Shown: positions 38,592-48,308 of the stretch, piece by piece | Layout of the letters: the number at the start of each line of letters is the position of its first letter | Position numbering within the stretch: position 1 is the first letter of the stretch | The notes under the pieces: model-generated | The model's database searches: none | What the model was told of the DNA's origin: nothing | Seen by the model: the letters and a program-made list of their open reading frames with translations, nothing else | NCBI GenBank assembly: GCA_028291545.1 | Contig: JAQGHR010000057.1 | Coordinates: 102,313-166,312 of the forward strand | Length of the DNA: 64,000 nt | From: Planctomycetota bacterium | GTDB taxonomy: Bacteria > Planctomycetota > Planctomycetia > Isosphaerales > Isosphaeraceae | Reading direction: 5' to 3' | Program-made: the position numbers and the translations under genes

Positions 38592-40142
38592 CTACTTTCC
38601 GTCGGACAGCTTGAGCGACTTCAGGAATGCGTCGACGTCCGGCCCCTCGACAAACGCCTTGGTCCCGATCGCCGAAACGACGAGAATTCGGTTGCCGACG
38701 AGGTACGTTCGCGCCTTGCCGACACCGCCTCCGGCCACGACGGTCTCCGGCACGGCGAAATCCGCTTCACGGCCCGCGGAGCCGGCCAGCGCGATCTTGG
38801 CCTGACGAGGTGAGGTCCCTTTCGCCTCGACGACCGCCTTGGAGGACATGTCATCCAGCAGCTTGCTCGGGTCGGCCTTGGCGATGGTCGCGGAGGGGAA
38901 GTCGAGCGTGGTGATCGAGACGCCCCCCTCGGCCATGTCGAGCGAATAGACCTGGGCGACGGCCGCTCCCAGCGGAGTCTCCCAGTCCTTGCGTCCGGCC
39001 TTCGGCTCGCCCGGCAGGCTGACCGAGAAGCCGGCGCCCGAGGGCGCGAAGGTCCGAGGGCCGGTCATTGCCGGGGCGGCCGCGGCCGGCATGGGCGCCG
39101 TGCTCACACTGCCGACAGCGTCCGCAATCTTGCCGCCCGACGGGGTATCCCTGGGATTTTCCGGACGTTCGGCGGCCTTCGCGTTCCCGTCGGGAGACAC
39201 CTTCAGCGAATACACCTGGCTCCTCTGGCCGATCGCGCTGAACTTGCCCTGGAAGGTCTCGATGTTCCCGGCGTGCTTGACCCGGACTTTCCAGCGCGTT
39301 TGCTGGGCCATTCCGCCGAGCCCACCATAATAATGCACGAACCATCGGTAGTTCCCGATCGGTCCCTTACCCGCGCCATAATTGATGTTCTCGGGACCGA
39401 ATCCATCGACGTCGTCCACGTCGATCTCGCCGCCCTGCGGGCTGGCGATCCCCTTGTTTTCCCAGAAGATTTCATATCCGCCCGGCTCGATGACGTGGAG
39501 GTCGATATCGGCGCGAGAATCCCAGATCAGTGTGAACTGGGGATCGCCAACCTTCACTTCGACTCCGTTGATATTTTCGCCACCATGACCGAACTTGGCC
39601 ACGCCGAACCCGTCGCCATTCCCGGCCTGACCGGGATTCGTCAGGTTCACGCCGCCACCGTTGGCCGCGCTGTTGGATTTCGGGCGATTCGAGGCCGAGG
39701 CCGTGGGCGTGATCTCATGCACCGGGATTGTGGTGATCGTGGACTCGACGCGTTCCAGGGCCTGGCCGGCCGGCGCTTCGGGCATGGCGAGCGGCGTATC
39801 CATCCCGAGTCCGCCCTTGAGCTGCTCGCCCGCCGGATCGCCGAATTCCGAGCCGGCCAGCCTGGTATCGAACACCTTGTTGGCCATCATCGGAGGCGCG
39901 AAGTACCAGAATGCCAGGATCAGGAGTAACACCGTGTGAGCGGCAATCGACCAGGCGAAGCTCTTGACCGAGGGCGGGGACAGTAGGTCCTCGACGAGGT
40001 CGGCCTGTTCGGGCTCGTCGGCCTTGATCTTTGGGATCTTGGTCGCGGGCTTCGCAATAGGATATTTGGAGGGGACGGCGGCGTCAGTCTTCACGAGCGA
40101 GCCAGGCGAGGTGTCGCCGTCCGTCTTGATTTCGAGCGACAT
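38592..40142 (-). CDS. YfaP/DUF2135-like single-pass membrane protein
   Basis: The 516-aa product has an N-terminal cytosolic tail of about 60 residues, one TM helix (FAWSIAAHTVLLLILAFWYFA), a Gly/Pro/Asn-rich linker and a DUF2135-type domain near residues 200-315. The key block is TLIWDSRADIDLHVIEPGG with EIDVDDVDGFGPENI, an Asp-rich arrangement that could bind calcium. A second domain near 370-510 (FSVSLPGEPKAGRKD, ILVVSAIGTKAFVEGPDVD) resembles the alpha-beta domain found in many secreted proteins that cope with oxidant-exposed surfaces, but I cannot name it. DUF2135 proteins are often linked to MG2/VIT-domain surface proteins; none is adjacent here. The gene is divergent from larB. Confidence 0.75.
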   Translation of the reverse strand: MSLEIKTDGDTSPGSLVKTDAAVPSKYPIAKPATKIPKIKADEPEQADLVEDLLSPPSVKSFAWSIAAHTVLLLILAFWYFAPPMMANKVFDTRLAGSEFGDPAGEQLKGGLGMDTPLAMPEAPAGQALERVESTITTIPVHEITPTASASNRPKSNSAANGGGVNLTNPGQAGNGDGFGVAKFGHGGENINGVEVKVGDPQFTLIWDSRADIDLHVIEPGGYEIFWENKGIASPQGGEIDVDDVDGFGPENINYGAGKGPIGNYRWFVHYYGGLGGMAQQTRWKVRVKHAGNIETFQGKFSAIGQRSQVYSLKVSPDGNAKAAERPENPRDTPSGGKIADAVGSVSTAPMPAAAAPAMTGPRTFAPSGAGFSVSLPGEPKAGRKDWETPLGAAVAQVYSLDMAEGGVSITTLDFPSATIAKADPSKLLDDMSSKAVVEAKGTSPRQAKIALAGSAGREADFAVPETVVAGGGVGKARTYLVGNRILVVSAIGTKAFVEGPDVDAFLKSLKLSDGK

Positions 40143-40348
40143 GCGGTCCCCCAGAACGGTTCGGACCCGATGGATCGTACGTGGTCGTCCCTCAAAAACC
40201 CATCCGTGGAATGATCATAACGCGCCCCTCGCCTTTGAAGAAAGGCCGTCCCCTGGTTGTCTCGGCCAGACAGAGACGCTACAAAGGTACGAAATCTTCG
40301 TCACGATTCCATTCTTGTCATCGCCCGCCCCGTGAGGCCCGGATTCCA

Positions 40349-41131
40349 GTGGACCTGCTGAGACAACTTCTGCGCCACGTTCGCGACGGGTCCATCTCTC
40401 CCGCCGATGCCGAGAAGGCCCTTCGGGAGTCTCCAGGTGACGCGGCGGTGCGTGACTTCGCCAAGGTCGATCTCCAGCGGCAGGCGCGCTGCGGCGCCCC
40501 CGAGGTCATCTTCGGCCAGGGCAAGACCGCCGAGCAGATCGCGGCCGTCTTGCGGACCTTACGTGAGCATGGACAGGCCGGCCTGGCGACCCGAATCAGC
40601 GGTGAGATTGGCGAGAGCCTCCTGAAAACCTTTCCAGACGGCGTCTTTCACCCGGTCGCTCGGACTTTTCGATTACCCGGTCCCGCGAATCCTGGGCCGA
40701 AGCTCGGGCGCGTCGTGATCGTGACGGCCGGAACCTCGGATTTACCCGTTGCCGAGGAGGCCCGGGTCACGGCCGAGAACTGGAATTGCGAGGTCAAGCT
40801 CGTGGTGGATGTCGGCGTCGCCGGGCTCCATCGGTTGCTCTCGCGGCTCGATGACCTTGGTGGGGCCGATGTCCTCGTGGTGGTCGCCGGGATGGAGGGG
40901 GCTCTGCCCAGCGTGGTCGGCGGTCTCGTCGATTGCCCGGTGATCGCCGTCCCCACGAGCATCGGATACGGGGCCAGCTTCGGCGGTCTGGCGGCGATGC
41001 TGGGCATGCTAAACAGTTGCGCCTCGAACGTGGTCGTCGTCAACATTGACGCCGGATTCAACGGCGGATACGTCGCCGGCCTGATTGCGCGGAGAGCGGG
41101 ACTCGCTCGCGCGGAACGCGACTCCGACTGA
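40349..41131 (+). CDS. larB: LarB, nickel-pincer cofactor biosynthesis enzyme
   Basis: LarB carboxylates the nicotinate ring of NaAD and hydrolyses its phosphoanhydride in the first step of making the nickel-pincer nucleotide cofactor of lactate racemase and related enzymes. Family blocks are RCGAPEVIFGQGKTAEQI, VVIVTAGTSDLPVAEEA, VVVAGMEGALPSVVGGLV and VPTSIGYGASFGGLAAML, with the Cys-bearing LNSCASNVVVVNIDAGFN near the end. The GTG at 40349 (260 aa) gives the family length; the track start at 40181 is upstream of it and unlikely. No larC, larE or larA gene is in this window, so the cofactor's use cannot be seen. NnrD follows 54 bases later. Confidence 0.92.
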   Translation: MDLLRQLLRHVRDGSISPADAEKALRESPGDAAVRDFAKVDLQRQARCGAPEVIFGQGKTAEQIAAVLRTLREHGQAGLATRISGEIGESLLKTFPDGVFHPVARTFRLPGPANPGPKLGRVVIVTAGTSDLPVAEEARVTAENWNCEVKLVVDVGVAGLHRLLSRLDDLGGADVLVVVAGMEGALPSVVGGLVDCPVIAVPTSIGYGASFGGLAAMLGMLNSCASNVVVVNIDAGFNGGYVAGLIARRAGLARAERDSD

Positions 41132-41185
41132 ACCTGACACACATCCATTGACCGGGCGCCGGTGCGCGTCCGCCGGGAAGGATTT

Positions 41186-42058
41186 ATGGCGATCGAACCC
41201 TACAATGACATCCCCAAGCTGAAGCCTCGTGACGCGGCCGGCCACAAGGGAGATTATGGCACGGTGATGGTCCTGGGCGGCGGCCGGGGGATGGCCGGGG
41301 CGGCCGCCCTGGCCGGGGCGGGCGCGCTGAGGTCCGGCGCCGGAAAAGTGCGGATCGCCTGCCCGTTCGAGGTCCAGCCGACCGTCGCCCAGTTCGAACC
41401 GAGCTACATGGCGTACCCGCTCCAGGACGACGGCGCCGGTCACATCGACTTCCCCGCGTGCGCCGCGGACCTGGAACGACTGGTCAATTCCTCGACCGTC
41501 CTGGTCGTCGGCCCCGGCCTGGGAACGACCGATAAGACTCGCGCGCTGATGCGTTGGGTCCTCGAAAGCGTGACGCTGCCGACGATCATTGACGCGGACG
41601 GCCTCAACTGCCTGGAACATCAGGCCGATCTCCTGCATAACCTGAAGCGCCCCGTGATCGTCACGCCCCATCCGAAGGAGTTCTCCCGCATCTCGGGCGT
41701 CCCCGTCGAGGCCGTACAGGCCGACCGGGAGGCGCACGCGGTGGAGTTGGCCCAGCACGACCACCTGATCGTGGTCCTGAAAGGTTCGGGGACCATCGTG
41801 ACCGATGGTACGCGGGTCTACACGAACAGGACGGGCAATCCCGGCATGGCGACCGGCGGTTCGGGCGACATCCTGGGCGGGATCATCGGCGCTCTGATCG
41901 GCCAATCGCTCGCGCCGTTCGAGGCGGCCGTGCTCGGCGCCTATGCCCACGGATTGGCCGGGGACATCGCGAAGGATCAGAACGGCGAGATCGGCATGAT
42001 CGCGGGCGACATCGTCGATTCCCTGGCCGACGCCTTCTTCCATCTCGTCCCGGGTTGA
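41186..42058 (+). CDS. nnrD: ADP/ATP-dependent NAD(P)H-hydrate dehydratase (NnrD/YjeF C-terminal type)
   Basis: The enzyme dehydrates damaged (S)-NAD(P)HX back to NAD(P)H using ADP or ATP. The start at MAIEPYND (290 aa) has GAAGGA close upstream. Ribokinase-like motifs are present: GDYGTVMVLGGGRGMAGAA (start of domain), VVGPGLGT, VIVTPHPKEFSR, and the C-terminal nucleotide block NPGMATGGSGDILGG. This is a stand-alone dehydratase lacking the NnrE epimerase half found in many bacterial fusions. It is probably co-transcribed with larB, whose product also works on NAD-type nucleotides; a functional link is inference. Confidence 0.92.
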   Translation: MAIEPYNDIPKLKPRDAAGHKGDYGTVMVLGGGRGMAGAAALAGAGALRSGAGKVRIACPFEVQPTVAQFEPSYMAYPLQDDGAGHIDFPACAADLERLVNSSTVLVVGPGLGTTDKTRALMRWVLESVTLPTIIDADGLNCLEHQADLLHNLKRPVIVTPHPKEFSRISGVPVEAVQADREAHAVELAQHDHLIVVLKGSGTIVTDGTRVYTNRTGNPGMATGGSGDILGGIIGALIGQSLAPFEAAVLGAYAHGLAGDIAKDQNGEIGMIAGDIVDSLADAFFHLVPG

Positions 42059-42217
42059 GCCCGACGAGGCTCAACCCGACGGCCAAGCCCGAACCCCTGC
42101 TCTATTCTCGCATCGAACCTTCGTGGTACAGTCGTGCATCGACCGATCCTGGTCCGTCGCGGCGATTGTGTCGGGCGTGGATCGATTAACCCGAGAAGAC
42201 GAGCAGAGGAGGCCCGG

Positions 42218-42730
42218 GTGTCGTCTCGTGAGAACCCGTCGTCCCCATCGTGGACGTATCGGATGGAGGTTTCGCCGACCGGCGCGCCTTCCACAGCGGT
42301 CCCACCCCACCTGACCGACCCGGTGGCCCTGCTACAGCTGATCGCCAACCTCCAGTCCCAGAATCTGGAGATTCAGCGCCAGGTCTTCGAGATGCAGAAG
42401 CAGCAGCTCGAATTGACTCGCGAGGCGGCGCAATTCAATCGCGATCAGCGCGCCCGGCAGATTGCCGAACTGGAACGCTGGCAGCAAGCTCACGAGCCCA
42501 TGCTCGACTTTTCCAAACAATCCCTCACCCAGCTTGAGGAAGTGCACGCCGCCTTGATGCGTGAGCTGGCGGATTACGTCGATGAGCACCACGAAAATCT
42601 CGTCGACGGCGATTTCGCCCTTTCCGACTTCGTCGACAAATTCGGACCCAAGCTCGCCCACCTGAACACGATGCTGGCGGTGCTGCGCCCGCTCGCCGCC
42701 GCCGCGAAGAAGGCCGAAGGCACGACCTGA
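42218..42730 (+). CDS. Hypothetical coiled-coil protein
   Basis: A GTG at 42218 follows AGGAGG by five bases, the best SD in the area, giving 170 aa; the track start at 42134 lacks one. The central segment is a long Gln/Glu-rich coiled coil (LQSQNLEIQRQVFEMQKQQL, FNRDQRARQIAELERWQQ), followed by a helical acidic C-terminal region (ELADYVDEHHENLVDGDF, FGPKLAHLNTMLAVL). No TM segment or signal peptide. I do not recognise the family. It is 160 bases downstream of nnrD, so it could share that transcript. Confidence 0.65.
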   Translation: MSSRENPSSPSWTYRMEVSPTGAPSTAVPPHLTDPVALLQLIANLQSQNLEIQRQVFEMQKQQLELTREAAQFNRDQRARQIAELERWQQAHEPMLDFSKQSLTQLEEVHAALMRELADYVDEHHENLVDGDFALSDFVDKFGPKLAHLNTMLAVLRPLAAAAKKAEGTT

Positions 42731-43199
42731 GCGGCAATCCACCGCGCCGACCGTCTCGGGTTGGATCCAGGCTCTGTGGCTCATCCCATCGTCGACGGTC
42801 TACGGCTCGGTCGCGACTCATGACCCAGGCCCGCGCCGATTCCGTGCTCAGAGCTTGGTATGAACGCGATGATACCTCTGTCGAGGGTCTTCACGATTCA
42901 CATCCAGCACGATTTGAACTGGAGGAGAGCGACCCGGTTTCTCACAAGGAATCAGGTTTCCAGGCGCCGGACCCGGTCCTTCGTTATCTCGTAGGGTGGG
43001 TTCGCCGTCGCGCCGCGACGGCTGACCCATCCTGCAAATAATGCAGGCGATTGAAGCCGGTGCGGATCGGGGAAAGAGTGGGATCGGGAGTGGAGTATCG
43101 GTCGTTCATCCTCACGGAATCCTCACTTTACATTCGCCCCCTCGCCCTTCAGAATGGTGCTTTGATCTCGACCTCACCCTGGGTGTGGGAATACCGGAC
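42731..43199. other. 469-base intergenic region before argB
   Basis: No supported gene: the 73-aa ORF at 42820-43041 runs through the repeat and has no coding features. It holds REP-like copy 2 and presumably the argB promoter, which I cannot place. Confidence 0.45.
42990..43035. repeat. REP-like palindromic repeat, copy 2
   Basis: GTAGGGTGGG, then GTCGCGCCGC and CTGACCCATCCTGCAAAT, matching the copy at 33341-33391 in order and spacing, with internal divergence. It lies upstream of argB. Confidence 0.65.
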
Positions 43200-44144
43200 G
43201 TGCATGAAGAAGCGATCCGCAAGGCGGACGTCCTGATCGAGGCGTTGGGATACATCCGCAAGTTCCACGGTCGCTTCACCGTCATCAAGCTTGGCGGCTC
43301 GGTGATGGAAGACCCGGACGCCCTGCGCGACCTGCTCGTGGACATCGTGTTCATGCAGACCGTCGGCATGCGGCCGGTGGTCGTGCATGGCGGCGGCAAG
43401 GCGATCAATGCCGCGATGTCCAGGGCGGGACTCCAGCCGACGTTCGTTCAAGGCCGGCGATACACCGACGACGCGACGCTCGCCATCGTCTCCCGCGTGC
43501 TGGCCGAGGAAGTGAACGCCGACATCGTCCGGCACATCAACAAGTTTGGCGGACGCGCCGCGGGCATGCATCATAAGGCGACCGAGCAATGCCTGTTCGG
43601 CCGCCGTTTGACACTTCCCGGAGCCAATGGTAACCCGATCGACCTGGGCCGTGTCGGAGAGGTGACAGAGGTCGAGGTCCCCCCGATCGAGAGCATGTGC
43701 CTCGGCGGCGTGGTCCCGGTGCTCCCCTCCCTGGCCGAGGACGACGATGGCGGATTGCTCAACGTCAATGCCGACACCGCCGCGGCGGCCGTCGCGACGG
43801 CCATGCAGGCCGAGAAGCTCGTCTTCCTCACAGATACCCCCGGAATTCTGCGCGACAAGGACGATCCCTCGACGCTGATCCGGGAATTGACGCCCGACGG
43901 CTGCCGCGACCTGATCTCGCGAGGCATCATCGACAAGGGCATGATCCCCAAGGTCGAGGCCTGCATGGCGTGCCTGGAGGCCGGAGTCCGCAAGATCCAC
44001 ATCATCGACGGTCGCTTGAGACATGCGATGCTGCTGGAGATTTTCACCCACGAAGGGATCGGCACTCAGATCTCGCGGGAGACGGGGAACGACGAACCCC
44101 AGCCCCGCAGACGTGTCGGACAAATCGCCCCGAACGCGAATTGA
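43200..44144 (+). CDS. argB: Acetylglutamate kinase (ArgB)
   Basis: ArgB phosphorylates N-acetylglutamate in the second step of arginine synthesis. Landmarks: VIKLGGSVMEDP (phosphate-binding Lys), VVVHGGGKAIN, VNADTAAAAVATAMQAEKLV and FLTDTPGIL. The frame extends upstream to 43041, but the extra residues look noncoding. A start near VHEEAIRKADVLIEALGYI (GTG at 43200, 314 aa) gives the typical N-terminal helix and family length. The N-terminal helix preceding the kinase core is of the type seen in arginine-inhibited AGKs, so feedback control is possible. ArgD, ArgF and ArgJ are encoded in the next 13 kb. Confidence 0.92.
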   Translation: MHEEAIRKADVLIEALGYIRKFHGRFTVIKLGGSVMEDPDALRDLLVDIVFMQTVGMRPVVVHGGGKAINAAMSRAGLQPTFVQGRRYTDDATLAIVSRVLAEEVNADIVRHINKFGGRAAGMHHKATEQCLFGRRLTLPGANGNPIDLGRVGEVTEVEVPPIESMCLGGVVPVLPSLAEDDDGGLLNVNADTAAAAVATAMQAEKLVFLTDTPGILRDKDDPSTLIRELTPDGCRDLISRGIIDKGMIPKVEACMACLEAGVRKIHIIDGRLRHAMLLEIFTHEGIGTQISRETGNDEPQPRRRVGQIAPNAN

Positions 44145-44201
44145 GGATATGGCCCGTGACGGATGCGGGCGATTCCGATCTCGCACCGACGGAGGCTTCA
44201 C

Positions 44202-44834
44202 GTGCTCTCAACCTGGACGCTCTGGAATCTGTTTCTCGCGGCCGTCCCCGTGCTCCTGGCCCAGGCCCTGGCGAGAACGGCGAGGTGGGCACGGGTCGAG
44301 CGGAGGCGGCTCGCCCTGGCGGCGATCGTTCCTCTGGGATTGCTCTGGCTGGCATTCCTGCCGAATGCTTGCTACCTGATGACCGAGTGGAGGCATTTCC
44401 TGTTTAATCCGCATTTTCAGGCTGTGAGGGAGACCACCAATCCGAACGACCTGTCGGCGCTGCGCGTCGCGAAGCAGGCGGCCTTCTTACTGGCGTACAG
44501 CGGATTCGGGATGGCCTGCTTCGCACTCTCGATCCGACCAATCGTGCGCGCCCTGAAGTGCTGGTCCATCCGCCCTGTGCGAGTCGCGGTCCCGTTCTTC
44601 GTCCTTGTCTCACTCGGGGTCTATCTCGGCCTGATCGTGCGCTTGAACTCGTGGGATCTCGCCCTCCGGCCGACCTACGTCGCCTTCCTGGCTCTGCGGG
44701 CGCTGGTCCATCCCACCCTCCTGGCGGTGATCCTGGGCTACGCGGCCGTCCTCGCCGCATCCTACGTCTTTTGCGATATCTGGATTGATGGGCTGAAGTT
44801 GAGGATGCATCGGTTAAGATGGGCTCGGTCGTGA
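44202..44834 (+). CDS. DUF1361 integral membrane protein
   Basis: The GTG at 44202 has GGAGG six bases upstream, giving 210 aa; the track ATG at 44163 has none. Six or so hydrophobic segments are visible, with the family block LWLAFLPNACYLMTEWRHFL and a central GVYLGLIVRLNSWD. DUF1361 proteins are uncharacterised membrane proteins found in many phyla. It is placed between argB and argD on the same strand, 57 bases after argB, so it is probably in the same transcript. No function can be inferred from that. Confidence 0.8.
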   Translation: MLSTWTLWNLFLAAVPVLLAQALARTARWARVERRRLALAAIVPLGLLWLAFLPNACYLMTEWRHFLFNPHFQAVRETTNPNDLSALRVAKQAAFLLAYSGFGMACFALSIRPIVRALKCWSIRPVRVAVPFFVLVSLGVYLGLIVRLNSWDLALRPTYVAFLALRALVHPTLLAVILGYAAVLAASYVFCDIWIDGLKLRMHRLRWARS

Positions 44835-44882
44835 GGCGGAATCGGCATCCAGTGGGATCGCCCGGAATGCGAGGCGGGTGCC

Positions 44883-45326
44883 ATGAATGAGCGGCTGTTT
44901 GGGGTACTCCTCGTGATGGGAAACATCGTGACTCCCGTCGTTGGGGCGACGTGCGGGATGATCGCGCAAGCTCGTTACAAGGCGCGACTCCGGGCCCTGC
45001 CGGAAAAGGTCGCCCAGCAAATGCCCAGGCGATTTCCGATGGCGGATCTCCTGCTCTGCCTCTTCATGCTCGGCCCGATCTTCGGTGTCGCCGCCATCGC
45101 GATCTCGACCCCCCTGATTCGATTCGCCCCGAGCACCGTCGACGTCGCGTCGTGGTGGGTCATGCTAACGATCCTGCTGGCAATCAATAGCTCCGGCCCC
45201 TATCTCATCCAGATCGGGATGCCGCCCGATGGGTCGTTCGGCCTGGAGAAAACGCCGGGGCAAGCCCCCGTCATCGGCAAGCCCGTCGTCAAGCATGCGC
45301 CGTTGTTCGACGCGCGCGAAATCTGA
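44883..45326 (+). CDS. Hypothetical membrane protein
   Basis: A 147-aa product with three hydrophobic segments (LLVMGNIVTPVVGATCGMIA, LLLCLFMLGPIFGVAAIAI, WWVMLTILLAINSS) and a soluble C-terminus. Its family is not known to me. The stop codon shares bases with the ATG at 45326 used by the track for argD. It lies in a same-strand run from argB to argF, which supports it being a real gene. Confidence 0.6.
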   Translation: MNERLFGVLLVMGNIVTPVVGATCGMIAQARYKARLRALPEKVAQQMPRRFPMADLLLCLFMLGPIFGVAAIAISTPLIRFAPSTVDVASWWVMLTILLAINSSGPYLIQIGMPPDGSFGLEKTPGQAPVIGKPVVKHAPLFDAREI

Positions 45327-45373
45327 TGTTGAGTCCCCCGTTCCTTCCCTCGTCGTACCGGAGTCTCCCGCCC

Positions 45374-46582
45374 GTGACCCAGACCGCGAGTCCTTCGACC
45401 GCCGAGACCATCGCCCAGTTCGACCAGTACGTGATCGGCAACTACCGGCGCTATCCGGTCTGCCTGGTTCGCGGTGAGGGATCGCTCATCTGGGACGCCG
45501 AGGGGACGAGGTATCTGGACTTCTTCCCCGGTTGGGGATGCAACCTCGTGGGTCATTGCCCGCCCCGGGTCGTCGAGGCCGTTCGCGAGCAGATCGGCCT
45601 GCTCATTCACGTCCCGAACACCTGGTACACCGAGGCCCAGGGCCAGTTCGCGCAGATGCTTTCCGAACGATCGTTCGGGGGCAAGGCCTTCTTCTGCAAC
45701 AGCGGCGCGGAGGCAAACGAGGCGGCCATCAAGCTCGCGCGAGCACATGGCCACGCGGCGGGCCGGACCAAGATCGTCACGATGGAAGGCGGCTTTCACG
45801 GACGGACCTACGCGGCGTTGACCGCGACCGCTCAGCCGAAGTATCACCACGGTTTCGAGCCGATGGTCCCCGGTTTTCAGTACATCCGCCACAATGATCT
45901 GGCCGCGGCCGATGCCGCCGTGGACGAAGGTACGGCGGCCGTTCTGGTCGAACCGATCCAGGGAGAAGGCGGAGTCCGCTTGCCCGGCCCAGGCTATCTG
46001 GAAGGGCTTCGCAAGCTCTGCGACGAGCGAGGTGCGCTGCTGATTCTGGACGAGGTCCAGACCGGCCTGGGGCGCACGGGCACCTGGTTCGCCTATCAGA
46101 ACTTCGCGATCGAGCCGGACATCCTGACCTGCGCCAAGGCGCTCGCGGGCGGCGTGGCGGCCGGCGTGATGATGGCGACGAATGAGGTCGCGGAGACGCT
46201 CAAGCCCGGGATGCACGCCAGCACGTTCGGAGGCAACCCGATCGCGTGCCGGGCCGGCATCGCGACCATCGAGACGATCGAGGAAGACGGGCTATTGGAG
46301 CGCGGCAAGGCGATCGGCGAGCGGTTCCGGGGCCACTTCGAACGGTTCCGGGAGGAGATGCCGACGCTCGTTCGCGACATCCGCATCATGGGCGTCATGA
46401 TCGGCATGGAACTGAGCGAGGATGCGTCCGCGGTCGTGGCCGGATGCCTGGAGAAACGGCTCTTGATCAACGCGACGCACGGAACCGTGATCCGCCTCTT
46501 GCCGGCGTTGAACATCACCGATGCGCAGATCGACGAGGGGTGCGCCATCCTCGGCGACGTCCTTCGCGGGCTGCCCTCTTGA
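45374..46582 (+). CDS. argD: Acetylornithine aminotransferase (ArgD)
   Basis: This PLP-dependent class III aminotransferase converts N-acetylglutamate semialdehyde to N-acetylornithine. Motifs: FFCNSGAEANEAAIKLARAH (PLP phosphate), ILDEVQTGLGRTGTWFA (PLP Asp) and CAKALAGG with the Schiff-base Lys. I prefer the GTG at 45374 (402 aa), which has GGAG ten bases upstream; the ATG at 45326 adds 16 Pro/Ser-rich residues and is the alternative. ArgF follows 23 bases later. Ornithine, succinylornithine or GABA aminotransferase activity would look similar, but the neighbours argue for ArgD. Confidence 0.92.
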   Translation: MTQTASPSTAETIAQFDQYVIGNYRRYPVCLVRGEGSLIWDAEGTRYLDFFPGWGCNLVGHCPPRVVEAVREQIGLLIHVPNTWYTEAQGQFAQMLSERSFGGKAFFCNSGAEANEAAIKLARAHGHAAGRTKIVTMEGGFHGRTYAALTATAQPKYHHGFEPMVPGFQYIRHNDLAAADAAVDEGTAAVLVEPIQGEGGVRLPGPGYLEGLRKLCDERGALLILDEVQTGLGRTGTWFAYQNFAIEPDILTCAKALAGGVAAGVMMATNEVAETLKPGMHASTFGGNPIACRAGIATIETIEEDGLLERGKAIGERFRGHFERFREEMPTLVRDIRIMGVMIGMELSEDASAVVAGCLEKRLLINATHGTVIRLLPALNITDAQIDEGCAILGDVLRGLPS

Positions 46583-46605
46583 GACGTAAGGCAGGAACCT
46601 CTCCG

Positions 46606-47574
<969 letters not shown>

Positions 47575-47603
47575 CCAACCCCCCGGTCCCCACGAGGCCT
47601 CCC

Positions 47604-48308
47604 ATGTCGCGTCACGACGGTCGCACACCGCAGGAAGCCCGCGAGGTTCAGATCCAGAGGCGTTACCTGCGGACATGTCCCGGAAGCGTCCTCTACCGTT
47701 GCGGAGGGACCTCCGTGCTCGTCACCGCCCAGATTACCGAGGAGGTTCCCCCGTTCCTCGAAGGCAAGGGGACGGGCTGGCTAACGGCCGAATACGCCAT
47801 GTTGCCGGGCAGCACTCCCACCAGGAAAAAACGCGGTCCGGATGGCCGCTCCACCGAGATTCAACGGCTGATCGGACGCAGCCTCCGCGCGGTGATCGAC
47901 TTCCACCTTCTCGGCCCATTCACCATCCATGTCGATGCTGACGTCCTGGAAGCCGACGGCGGGACCCGTACCGCGGCGATCACGGCCGCCTATGTCGCCG
48001 TCGTGGATGCCCTCGATGCCCGATTCCGCGATGCGGCGCTCGGCGTCGTGAAGGCCCAGGTCGCCGCGATCTCGGCCGGTATCATCCACGGCGTCCCGAT
48101 GCTCGACCTCGATTACTCCGAGGATTCCCACGCGGACGTGGATCTCAACGTCGTTCGCCTCGGTCCCGATGGCTATGTCGAGGTCCAGGGCACCGGCGAG
48201 GGCGGGGTCTTCCGCCGACCCGAGCTTACCGCGATGCTCGATCTGGCCGGCAAAGGGATTGATAAGTTGATGGAAATCCAGAGAGACGTCCTGTCAGGCG
48301 GCGATTGA
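47604..48308 (+). CDS. rph: Ribonuclease PH
   Basis: RNase PH is a phosphate-dependent 3'-5' exoribonuclease that trims tRNA 3' ends. The 234-aa product shows RYLRTCPGSVLYRCGGTSVL, EYAMLPGSTPTRKKR, STEIQRLIGRSLRAVID, DVLEADGGTRTAAITAAYVA and VQGTGEGGVFRRPEL, all in family order and at normal length. GAGG lies six bases upstream of the ATG. It is 29 bases after argF. The classic rph-rdgB adjacency is kept except for an inserted secreted-protein gene. Confidence 0.96.
   Translation: MSRHDGRTPQEAREVQIQRRYLRTCPGSVLYRCGGTSVLVTAQITEEVPPFLEGKGTGWLTAEYAMLPGSTPTRKKRGPDGRSTEIQRLIGRSLRAVIDFHLLGPFTIHVDADVLEADGGTRTAAITAAYVAVVDALDARFRDAALGVVKAQVAAISAGIIHGVPMLDLDYSEDSHADVDLNVVRLGPDGYVEVQGTGEGGVFRRPELTAMLDLAGKGIDKLMEIQRDVLSGGD

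Noticed and set aside
42820-43041. 73-aa ORF before argB
   Set aside because: Crosses the REP-like repeat and has no coding features.
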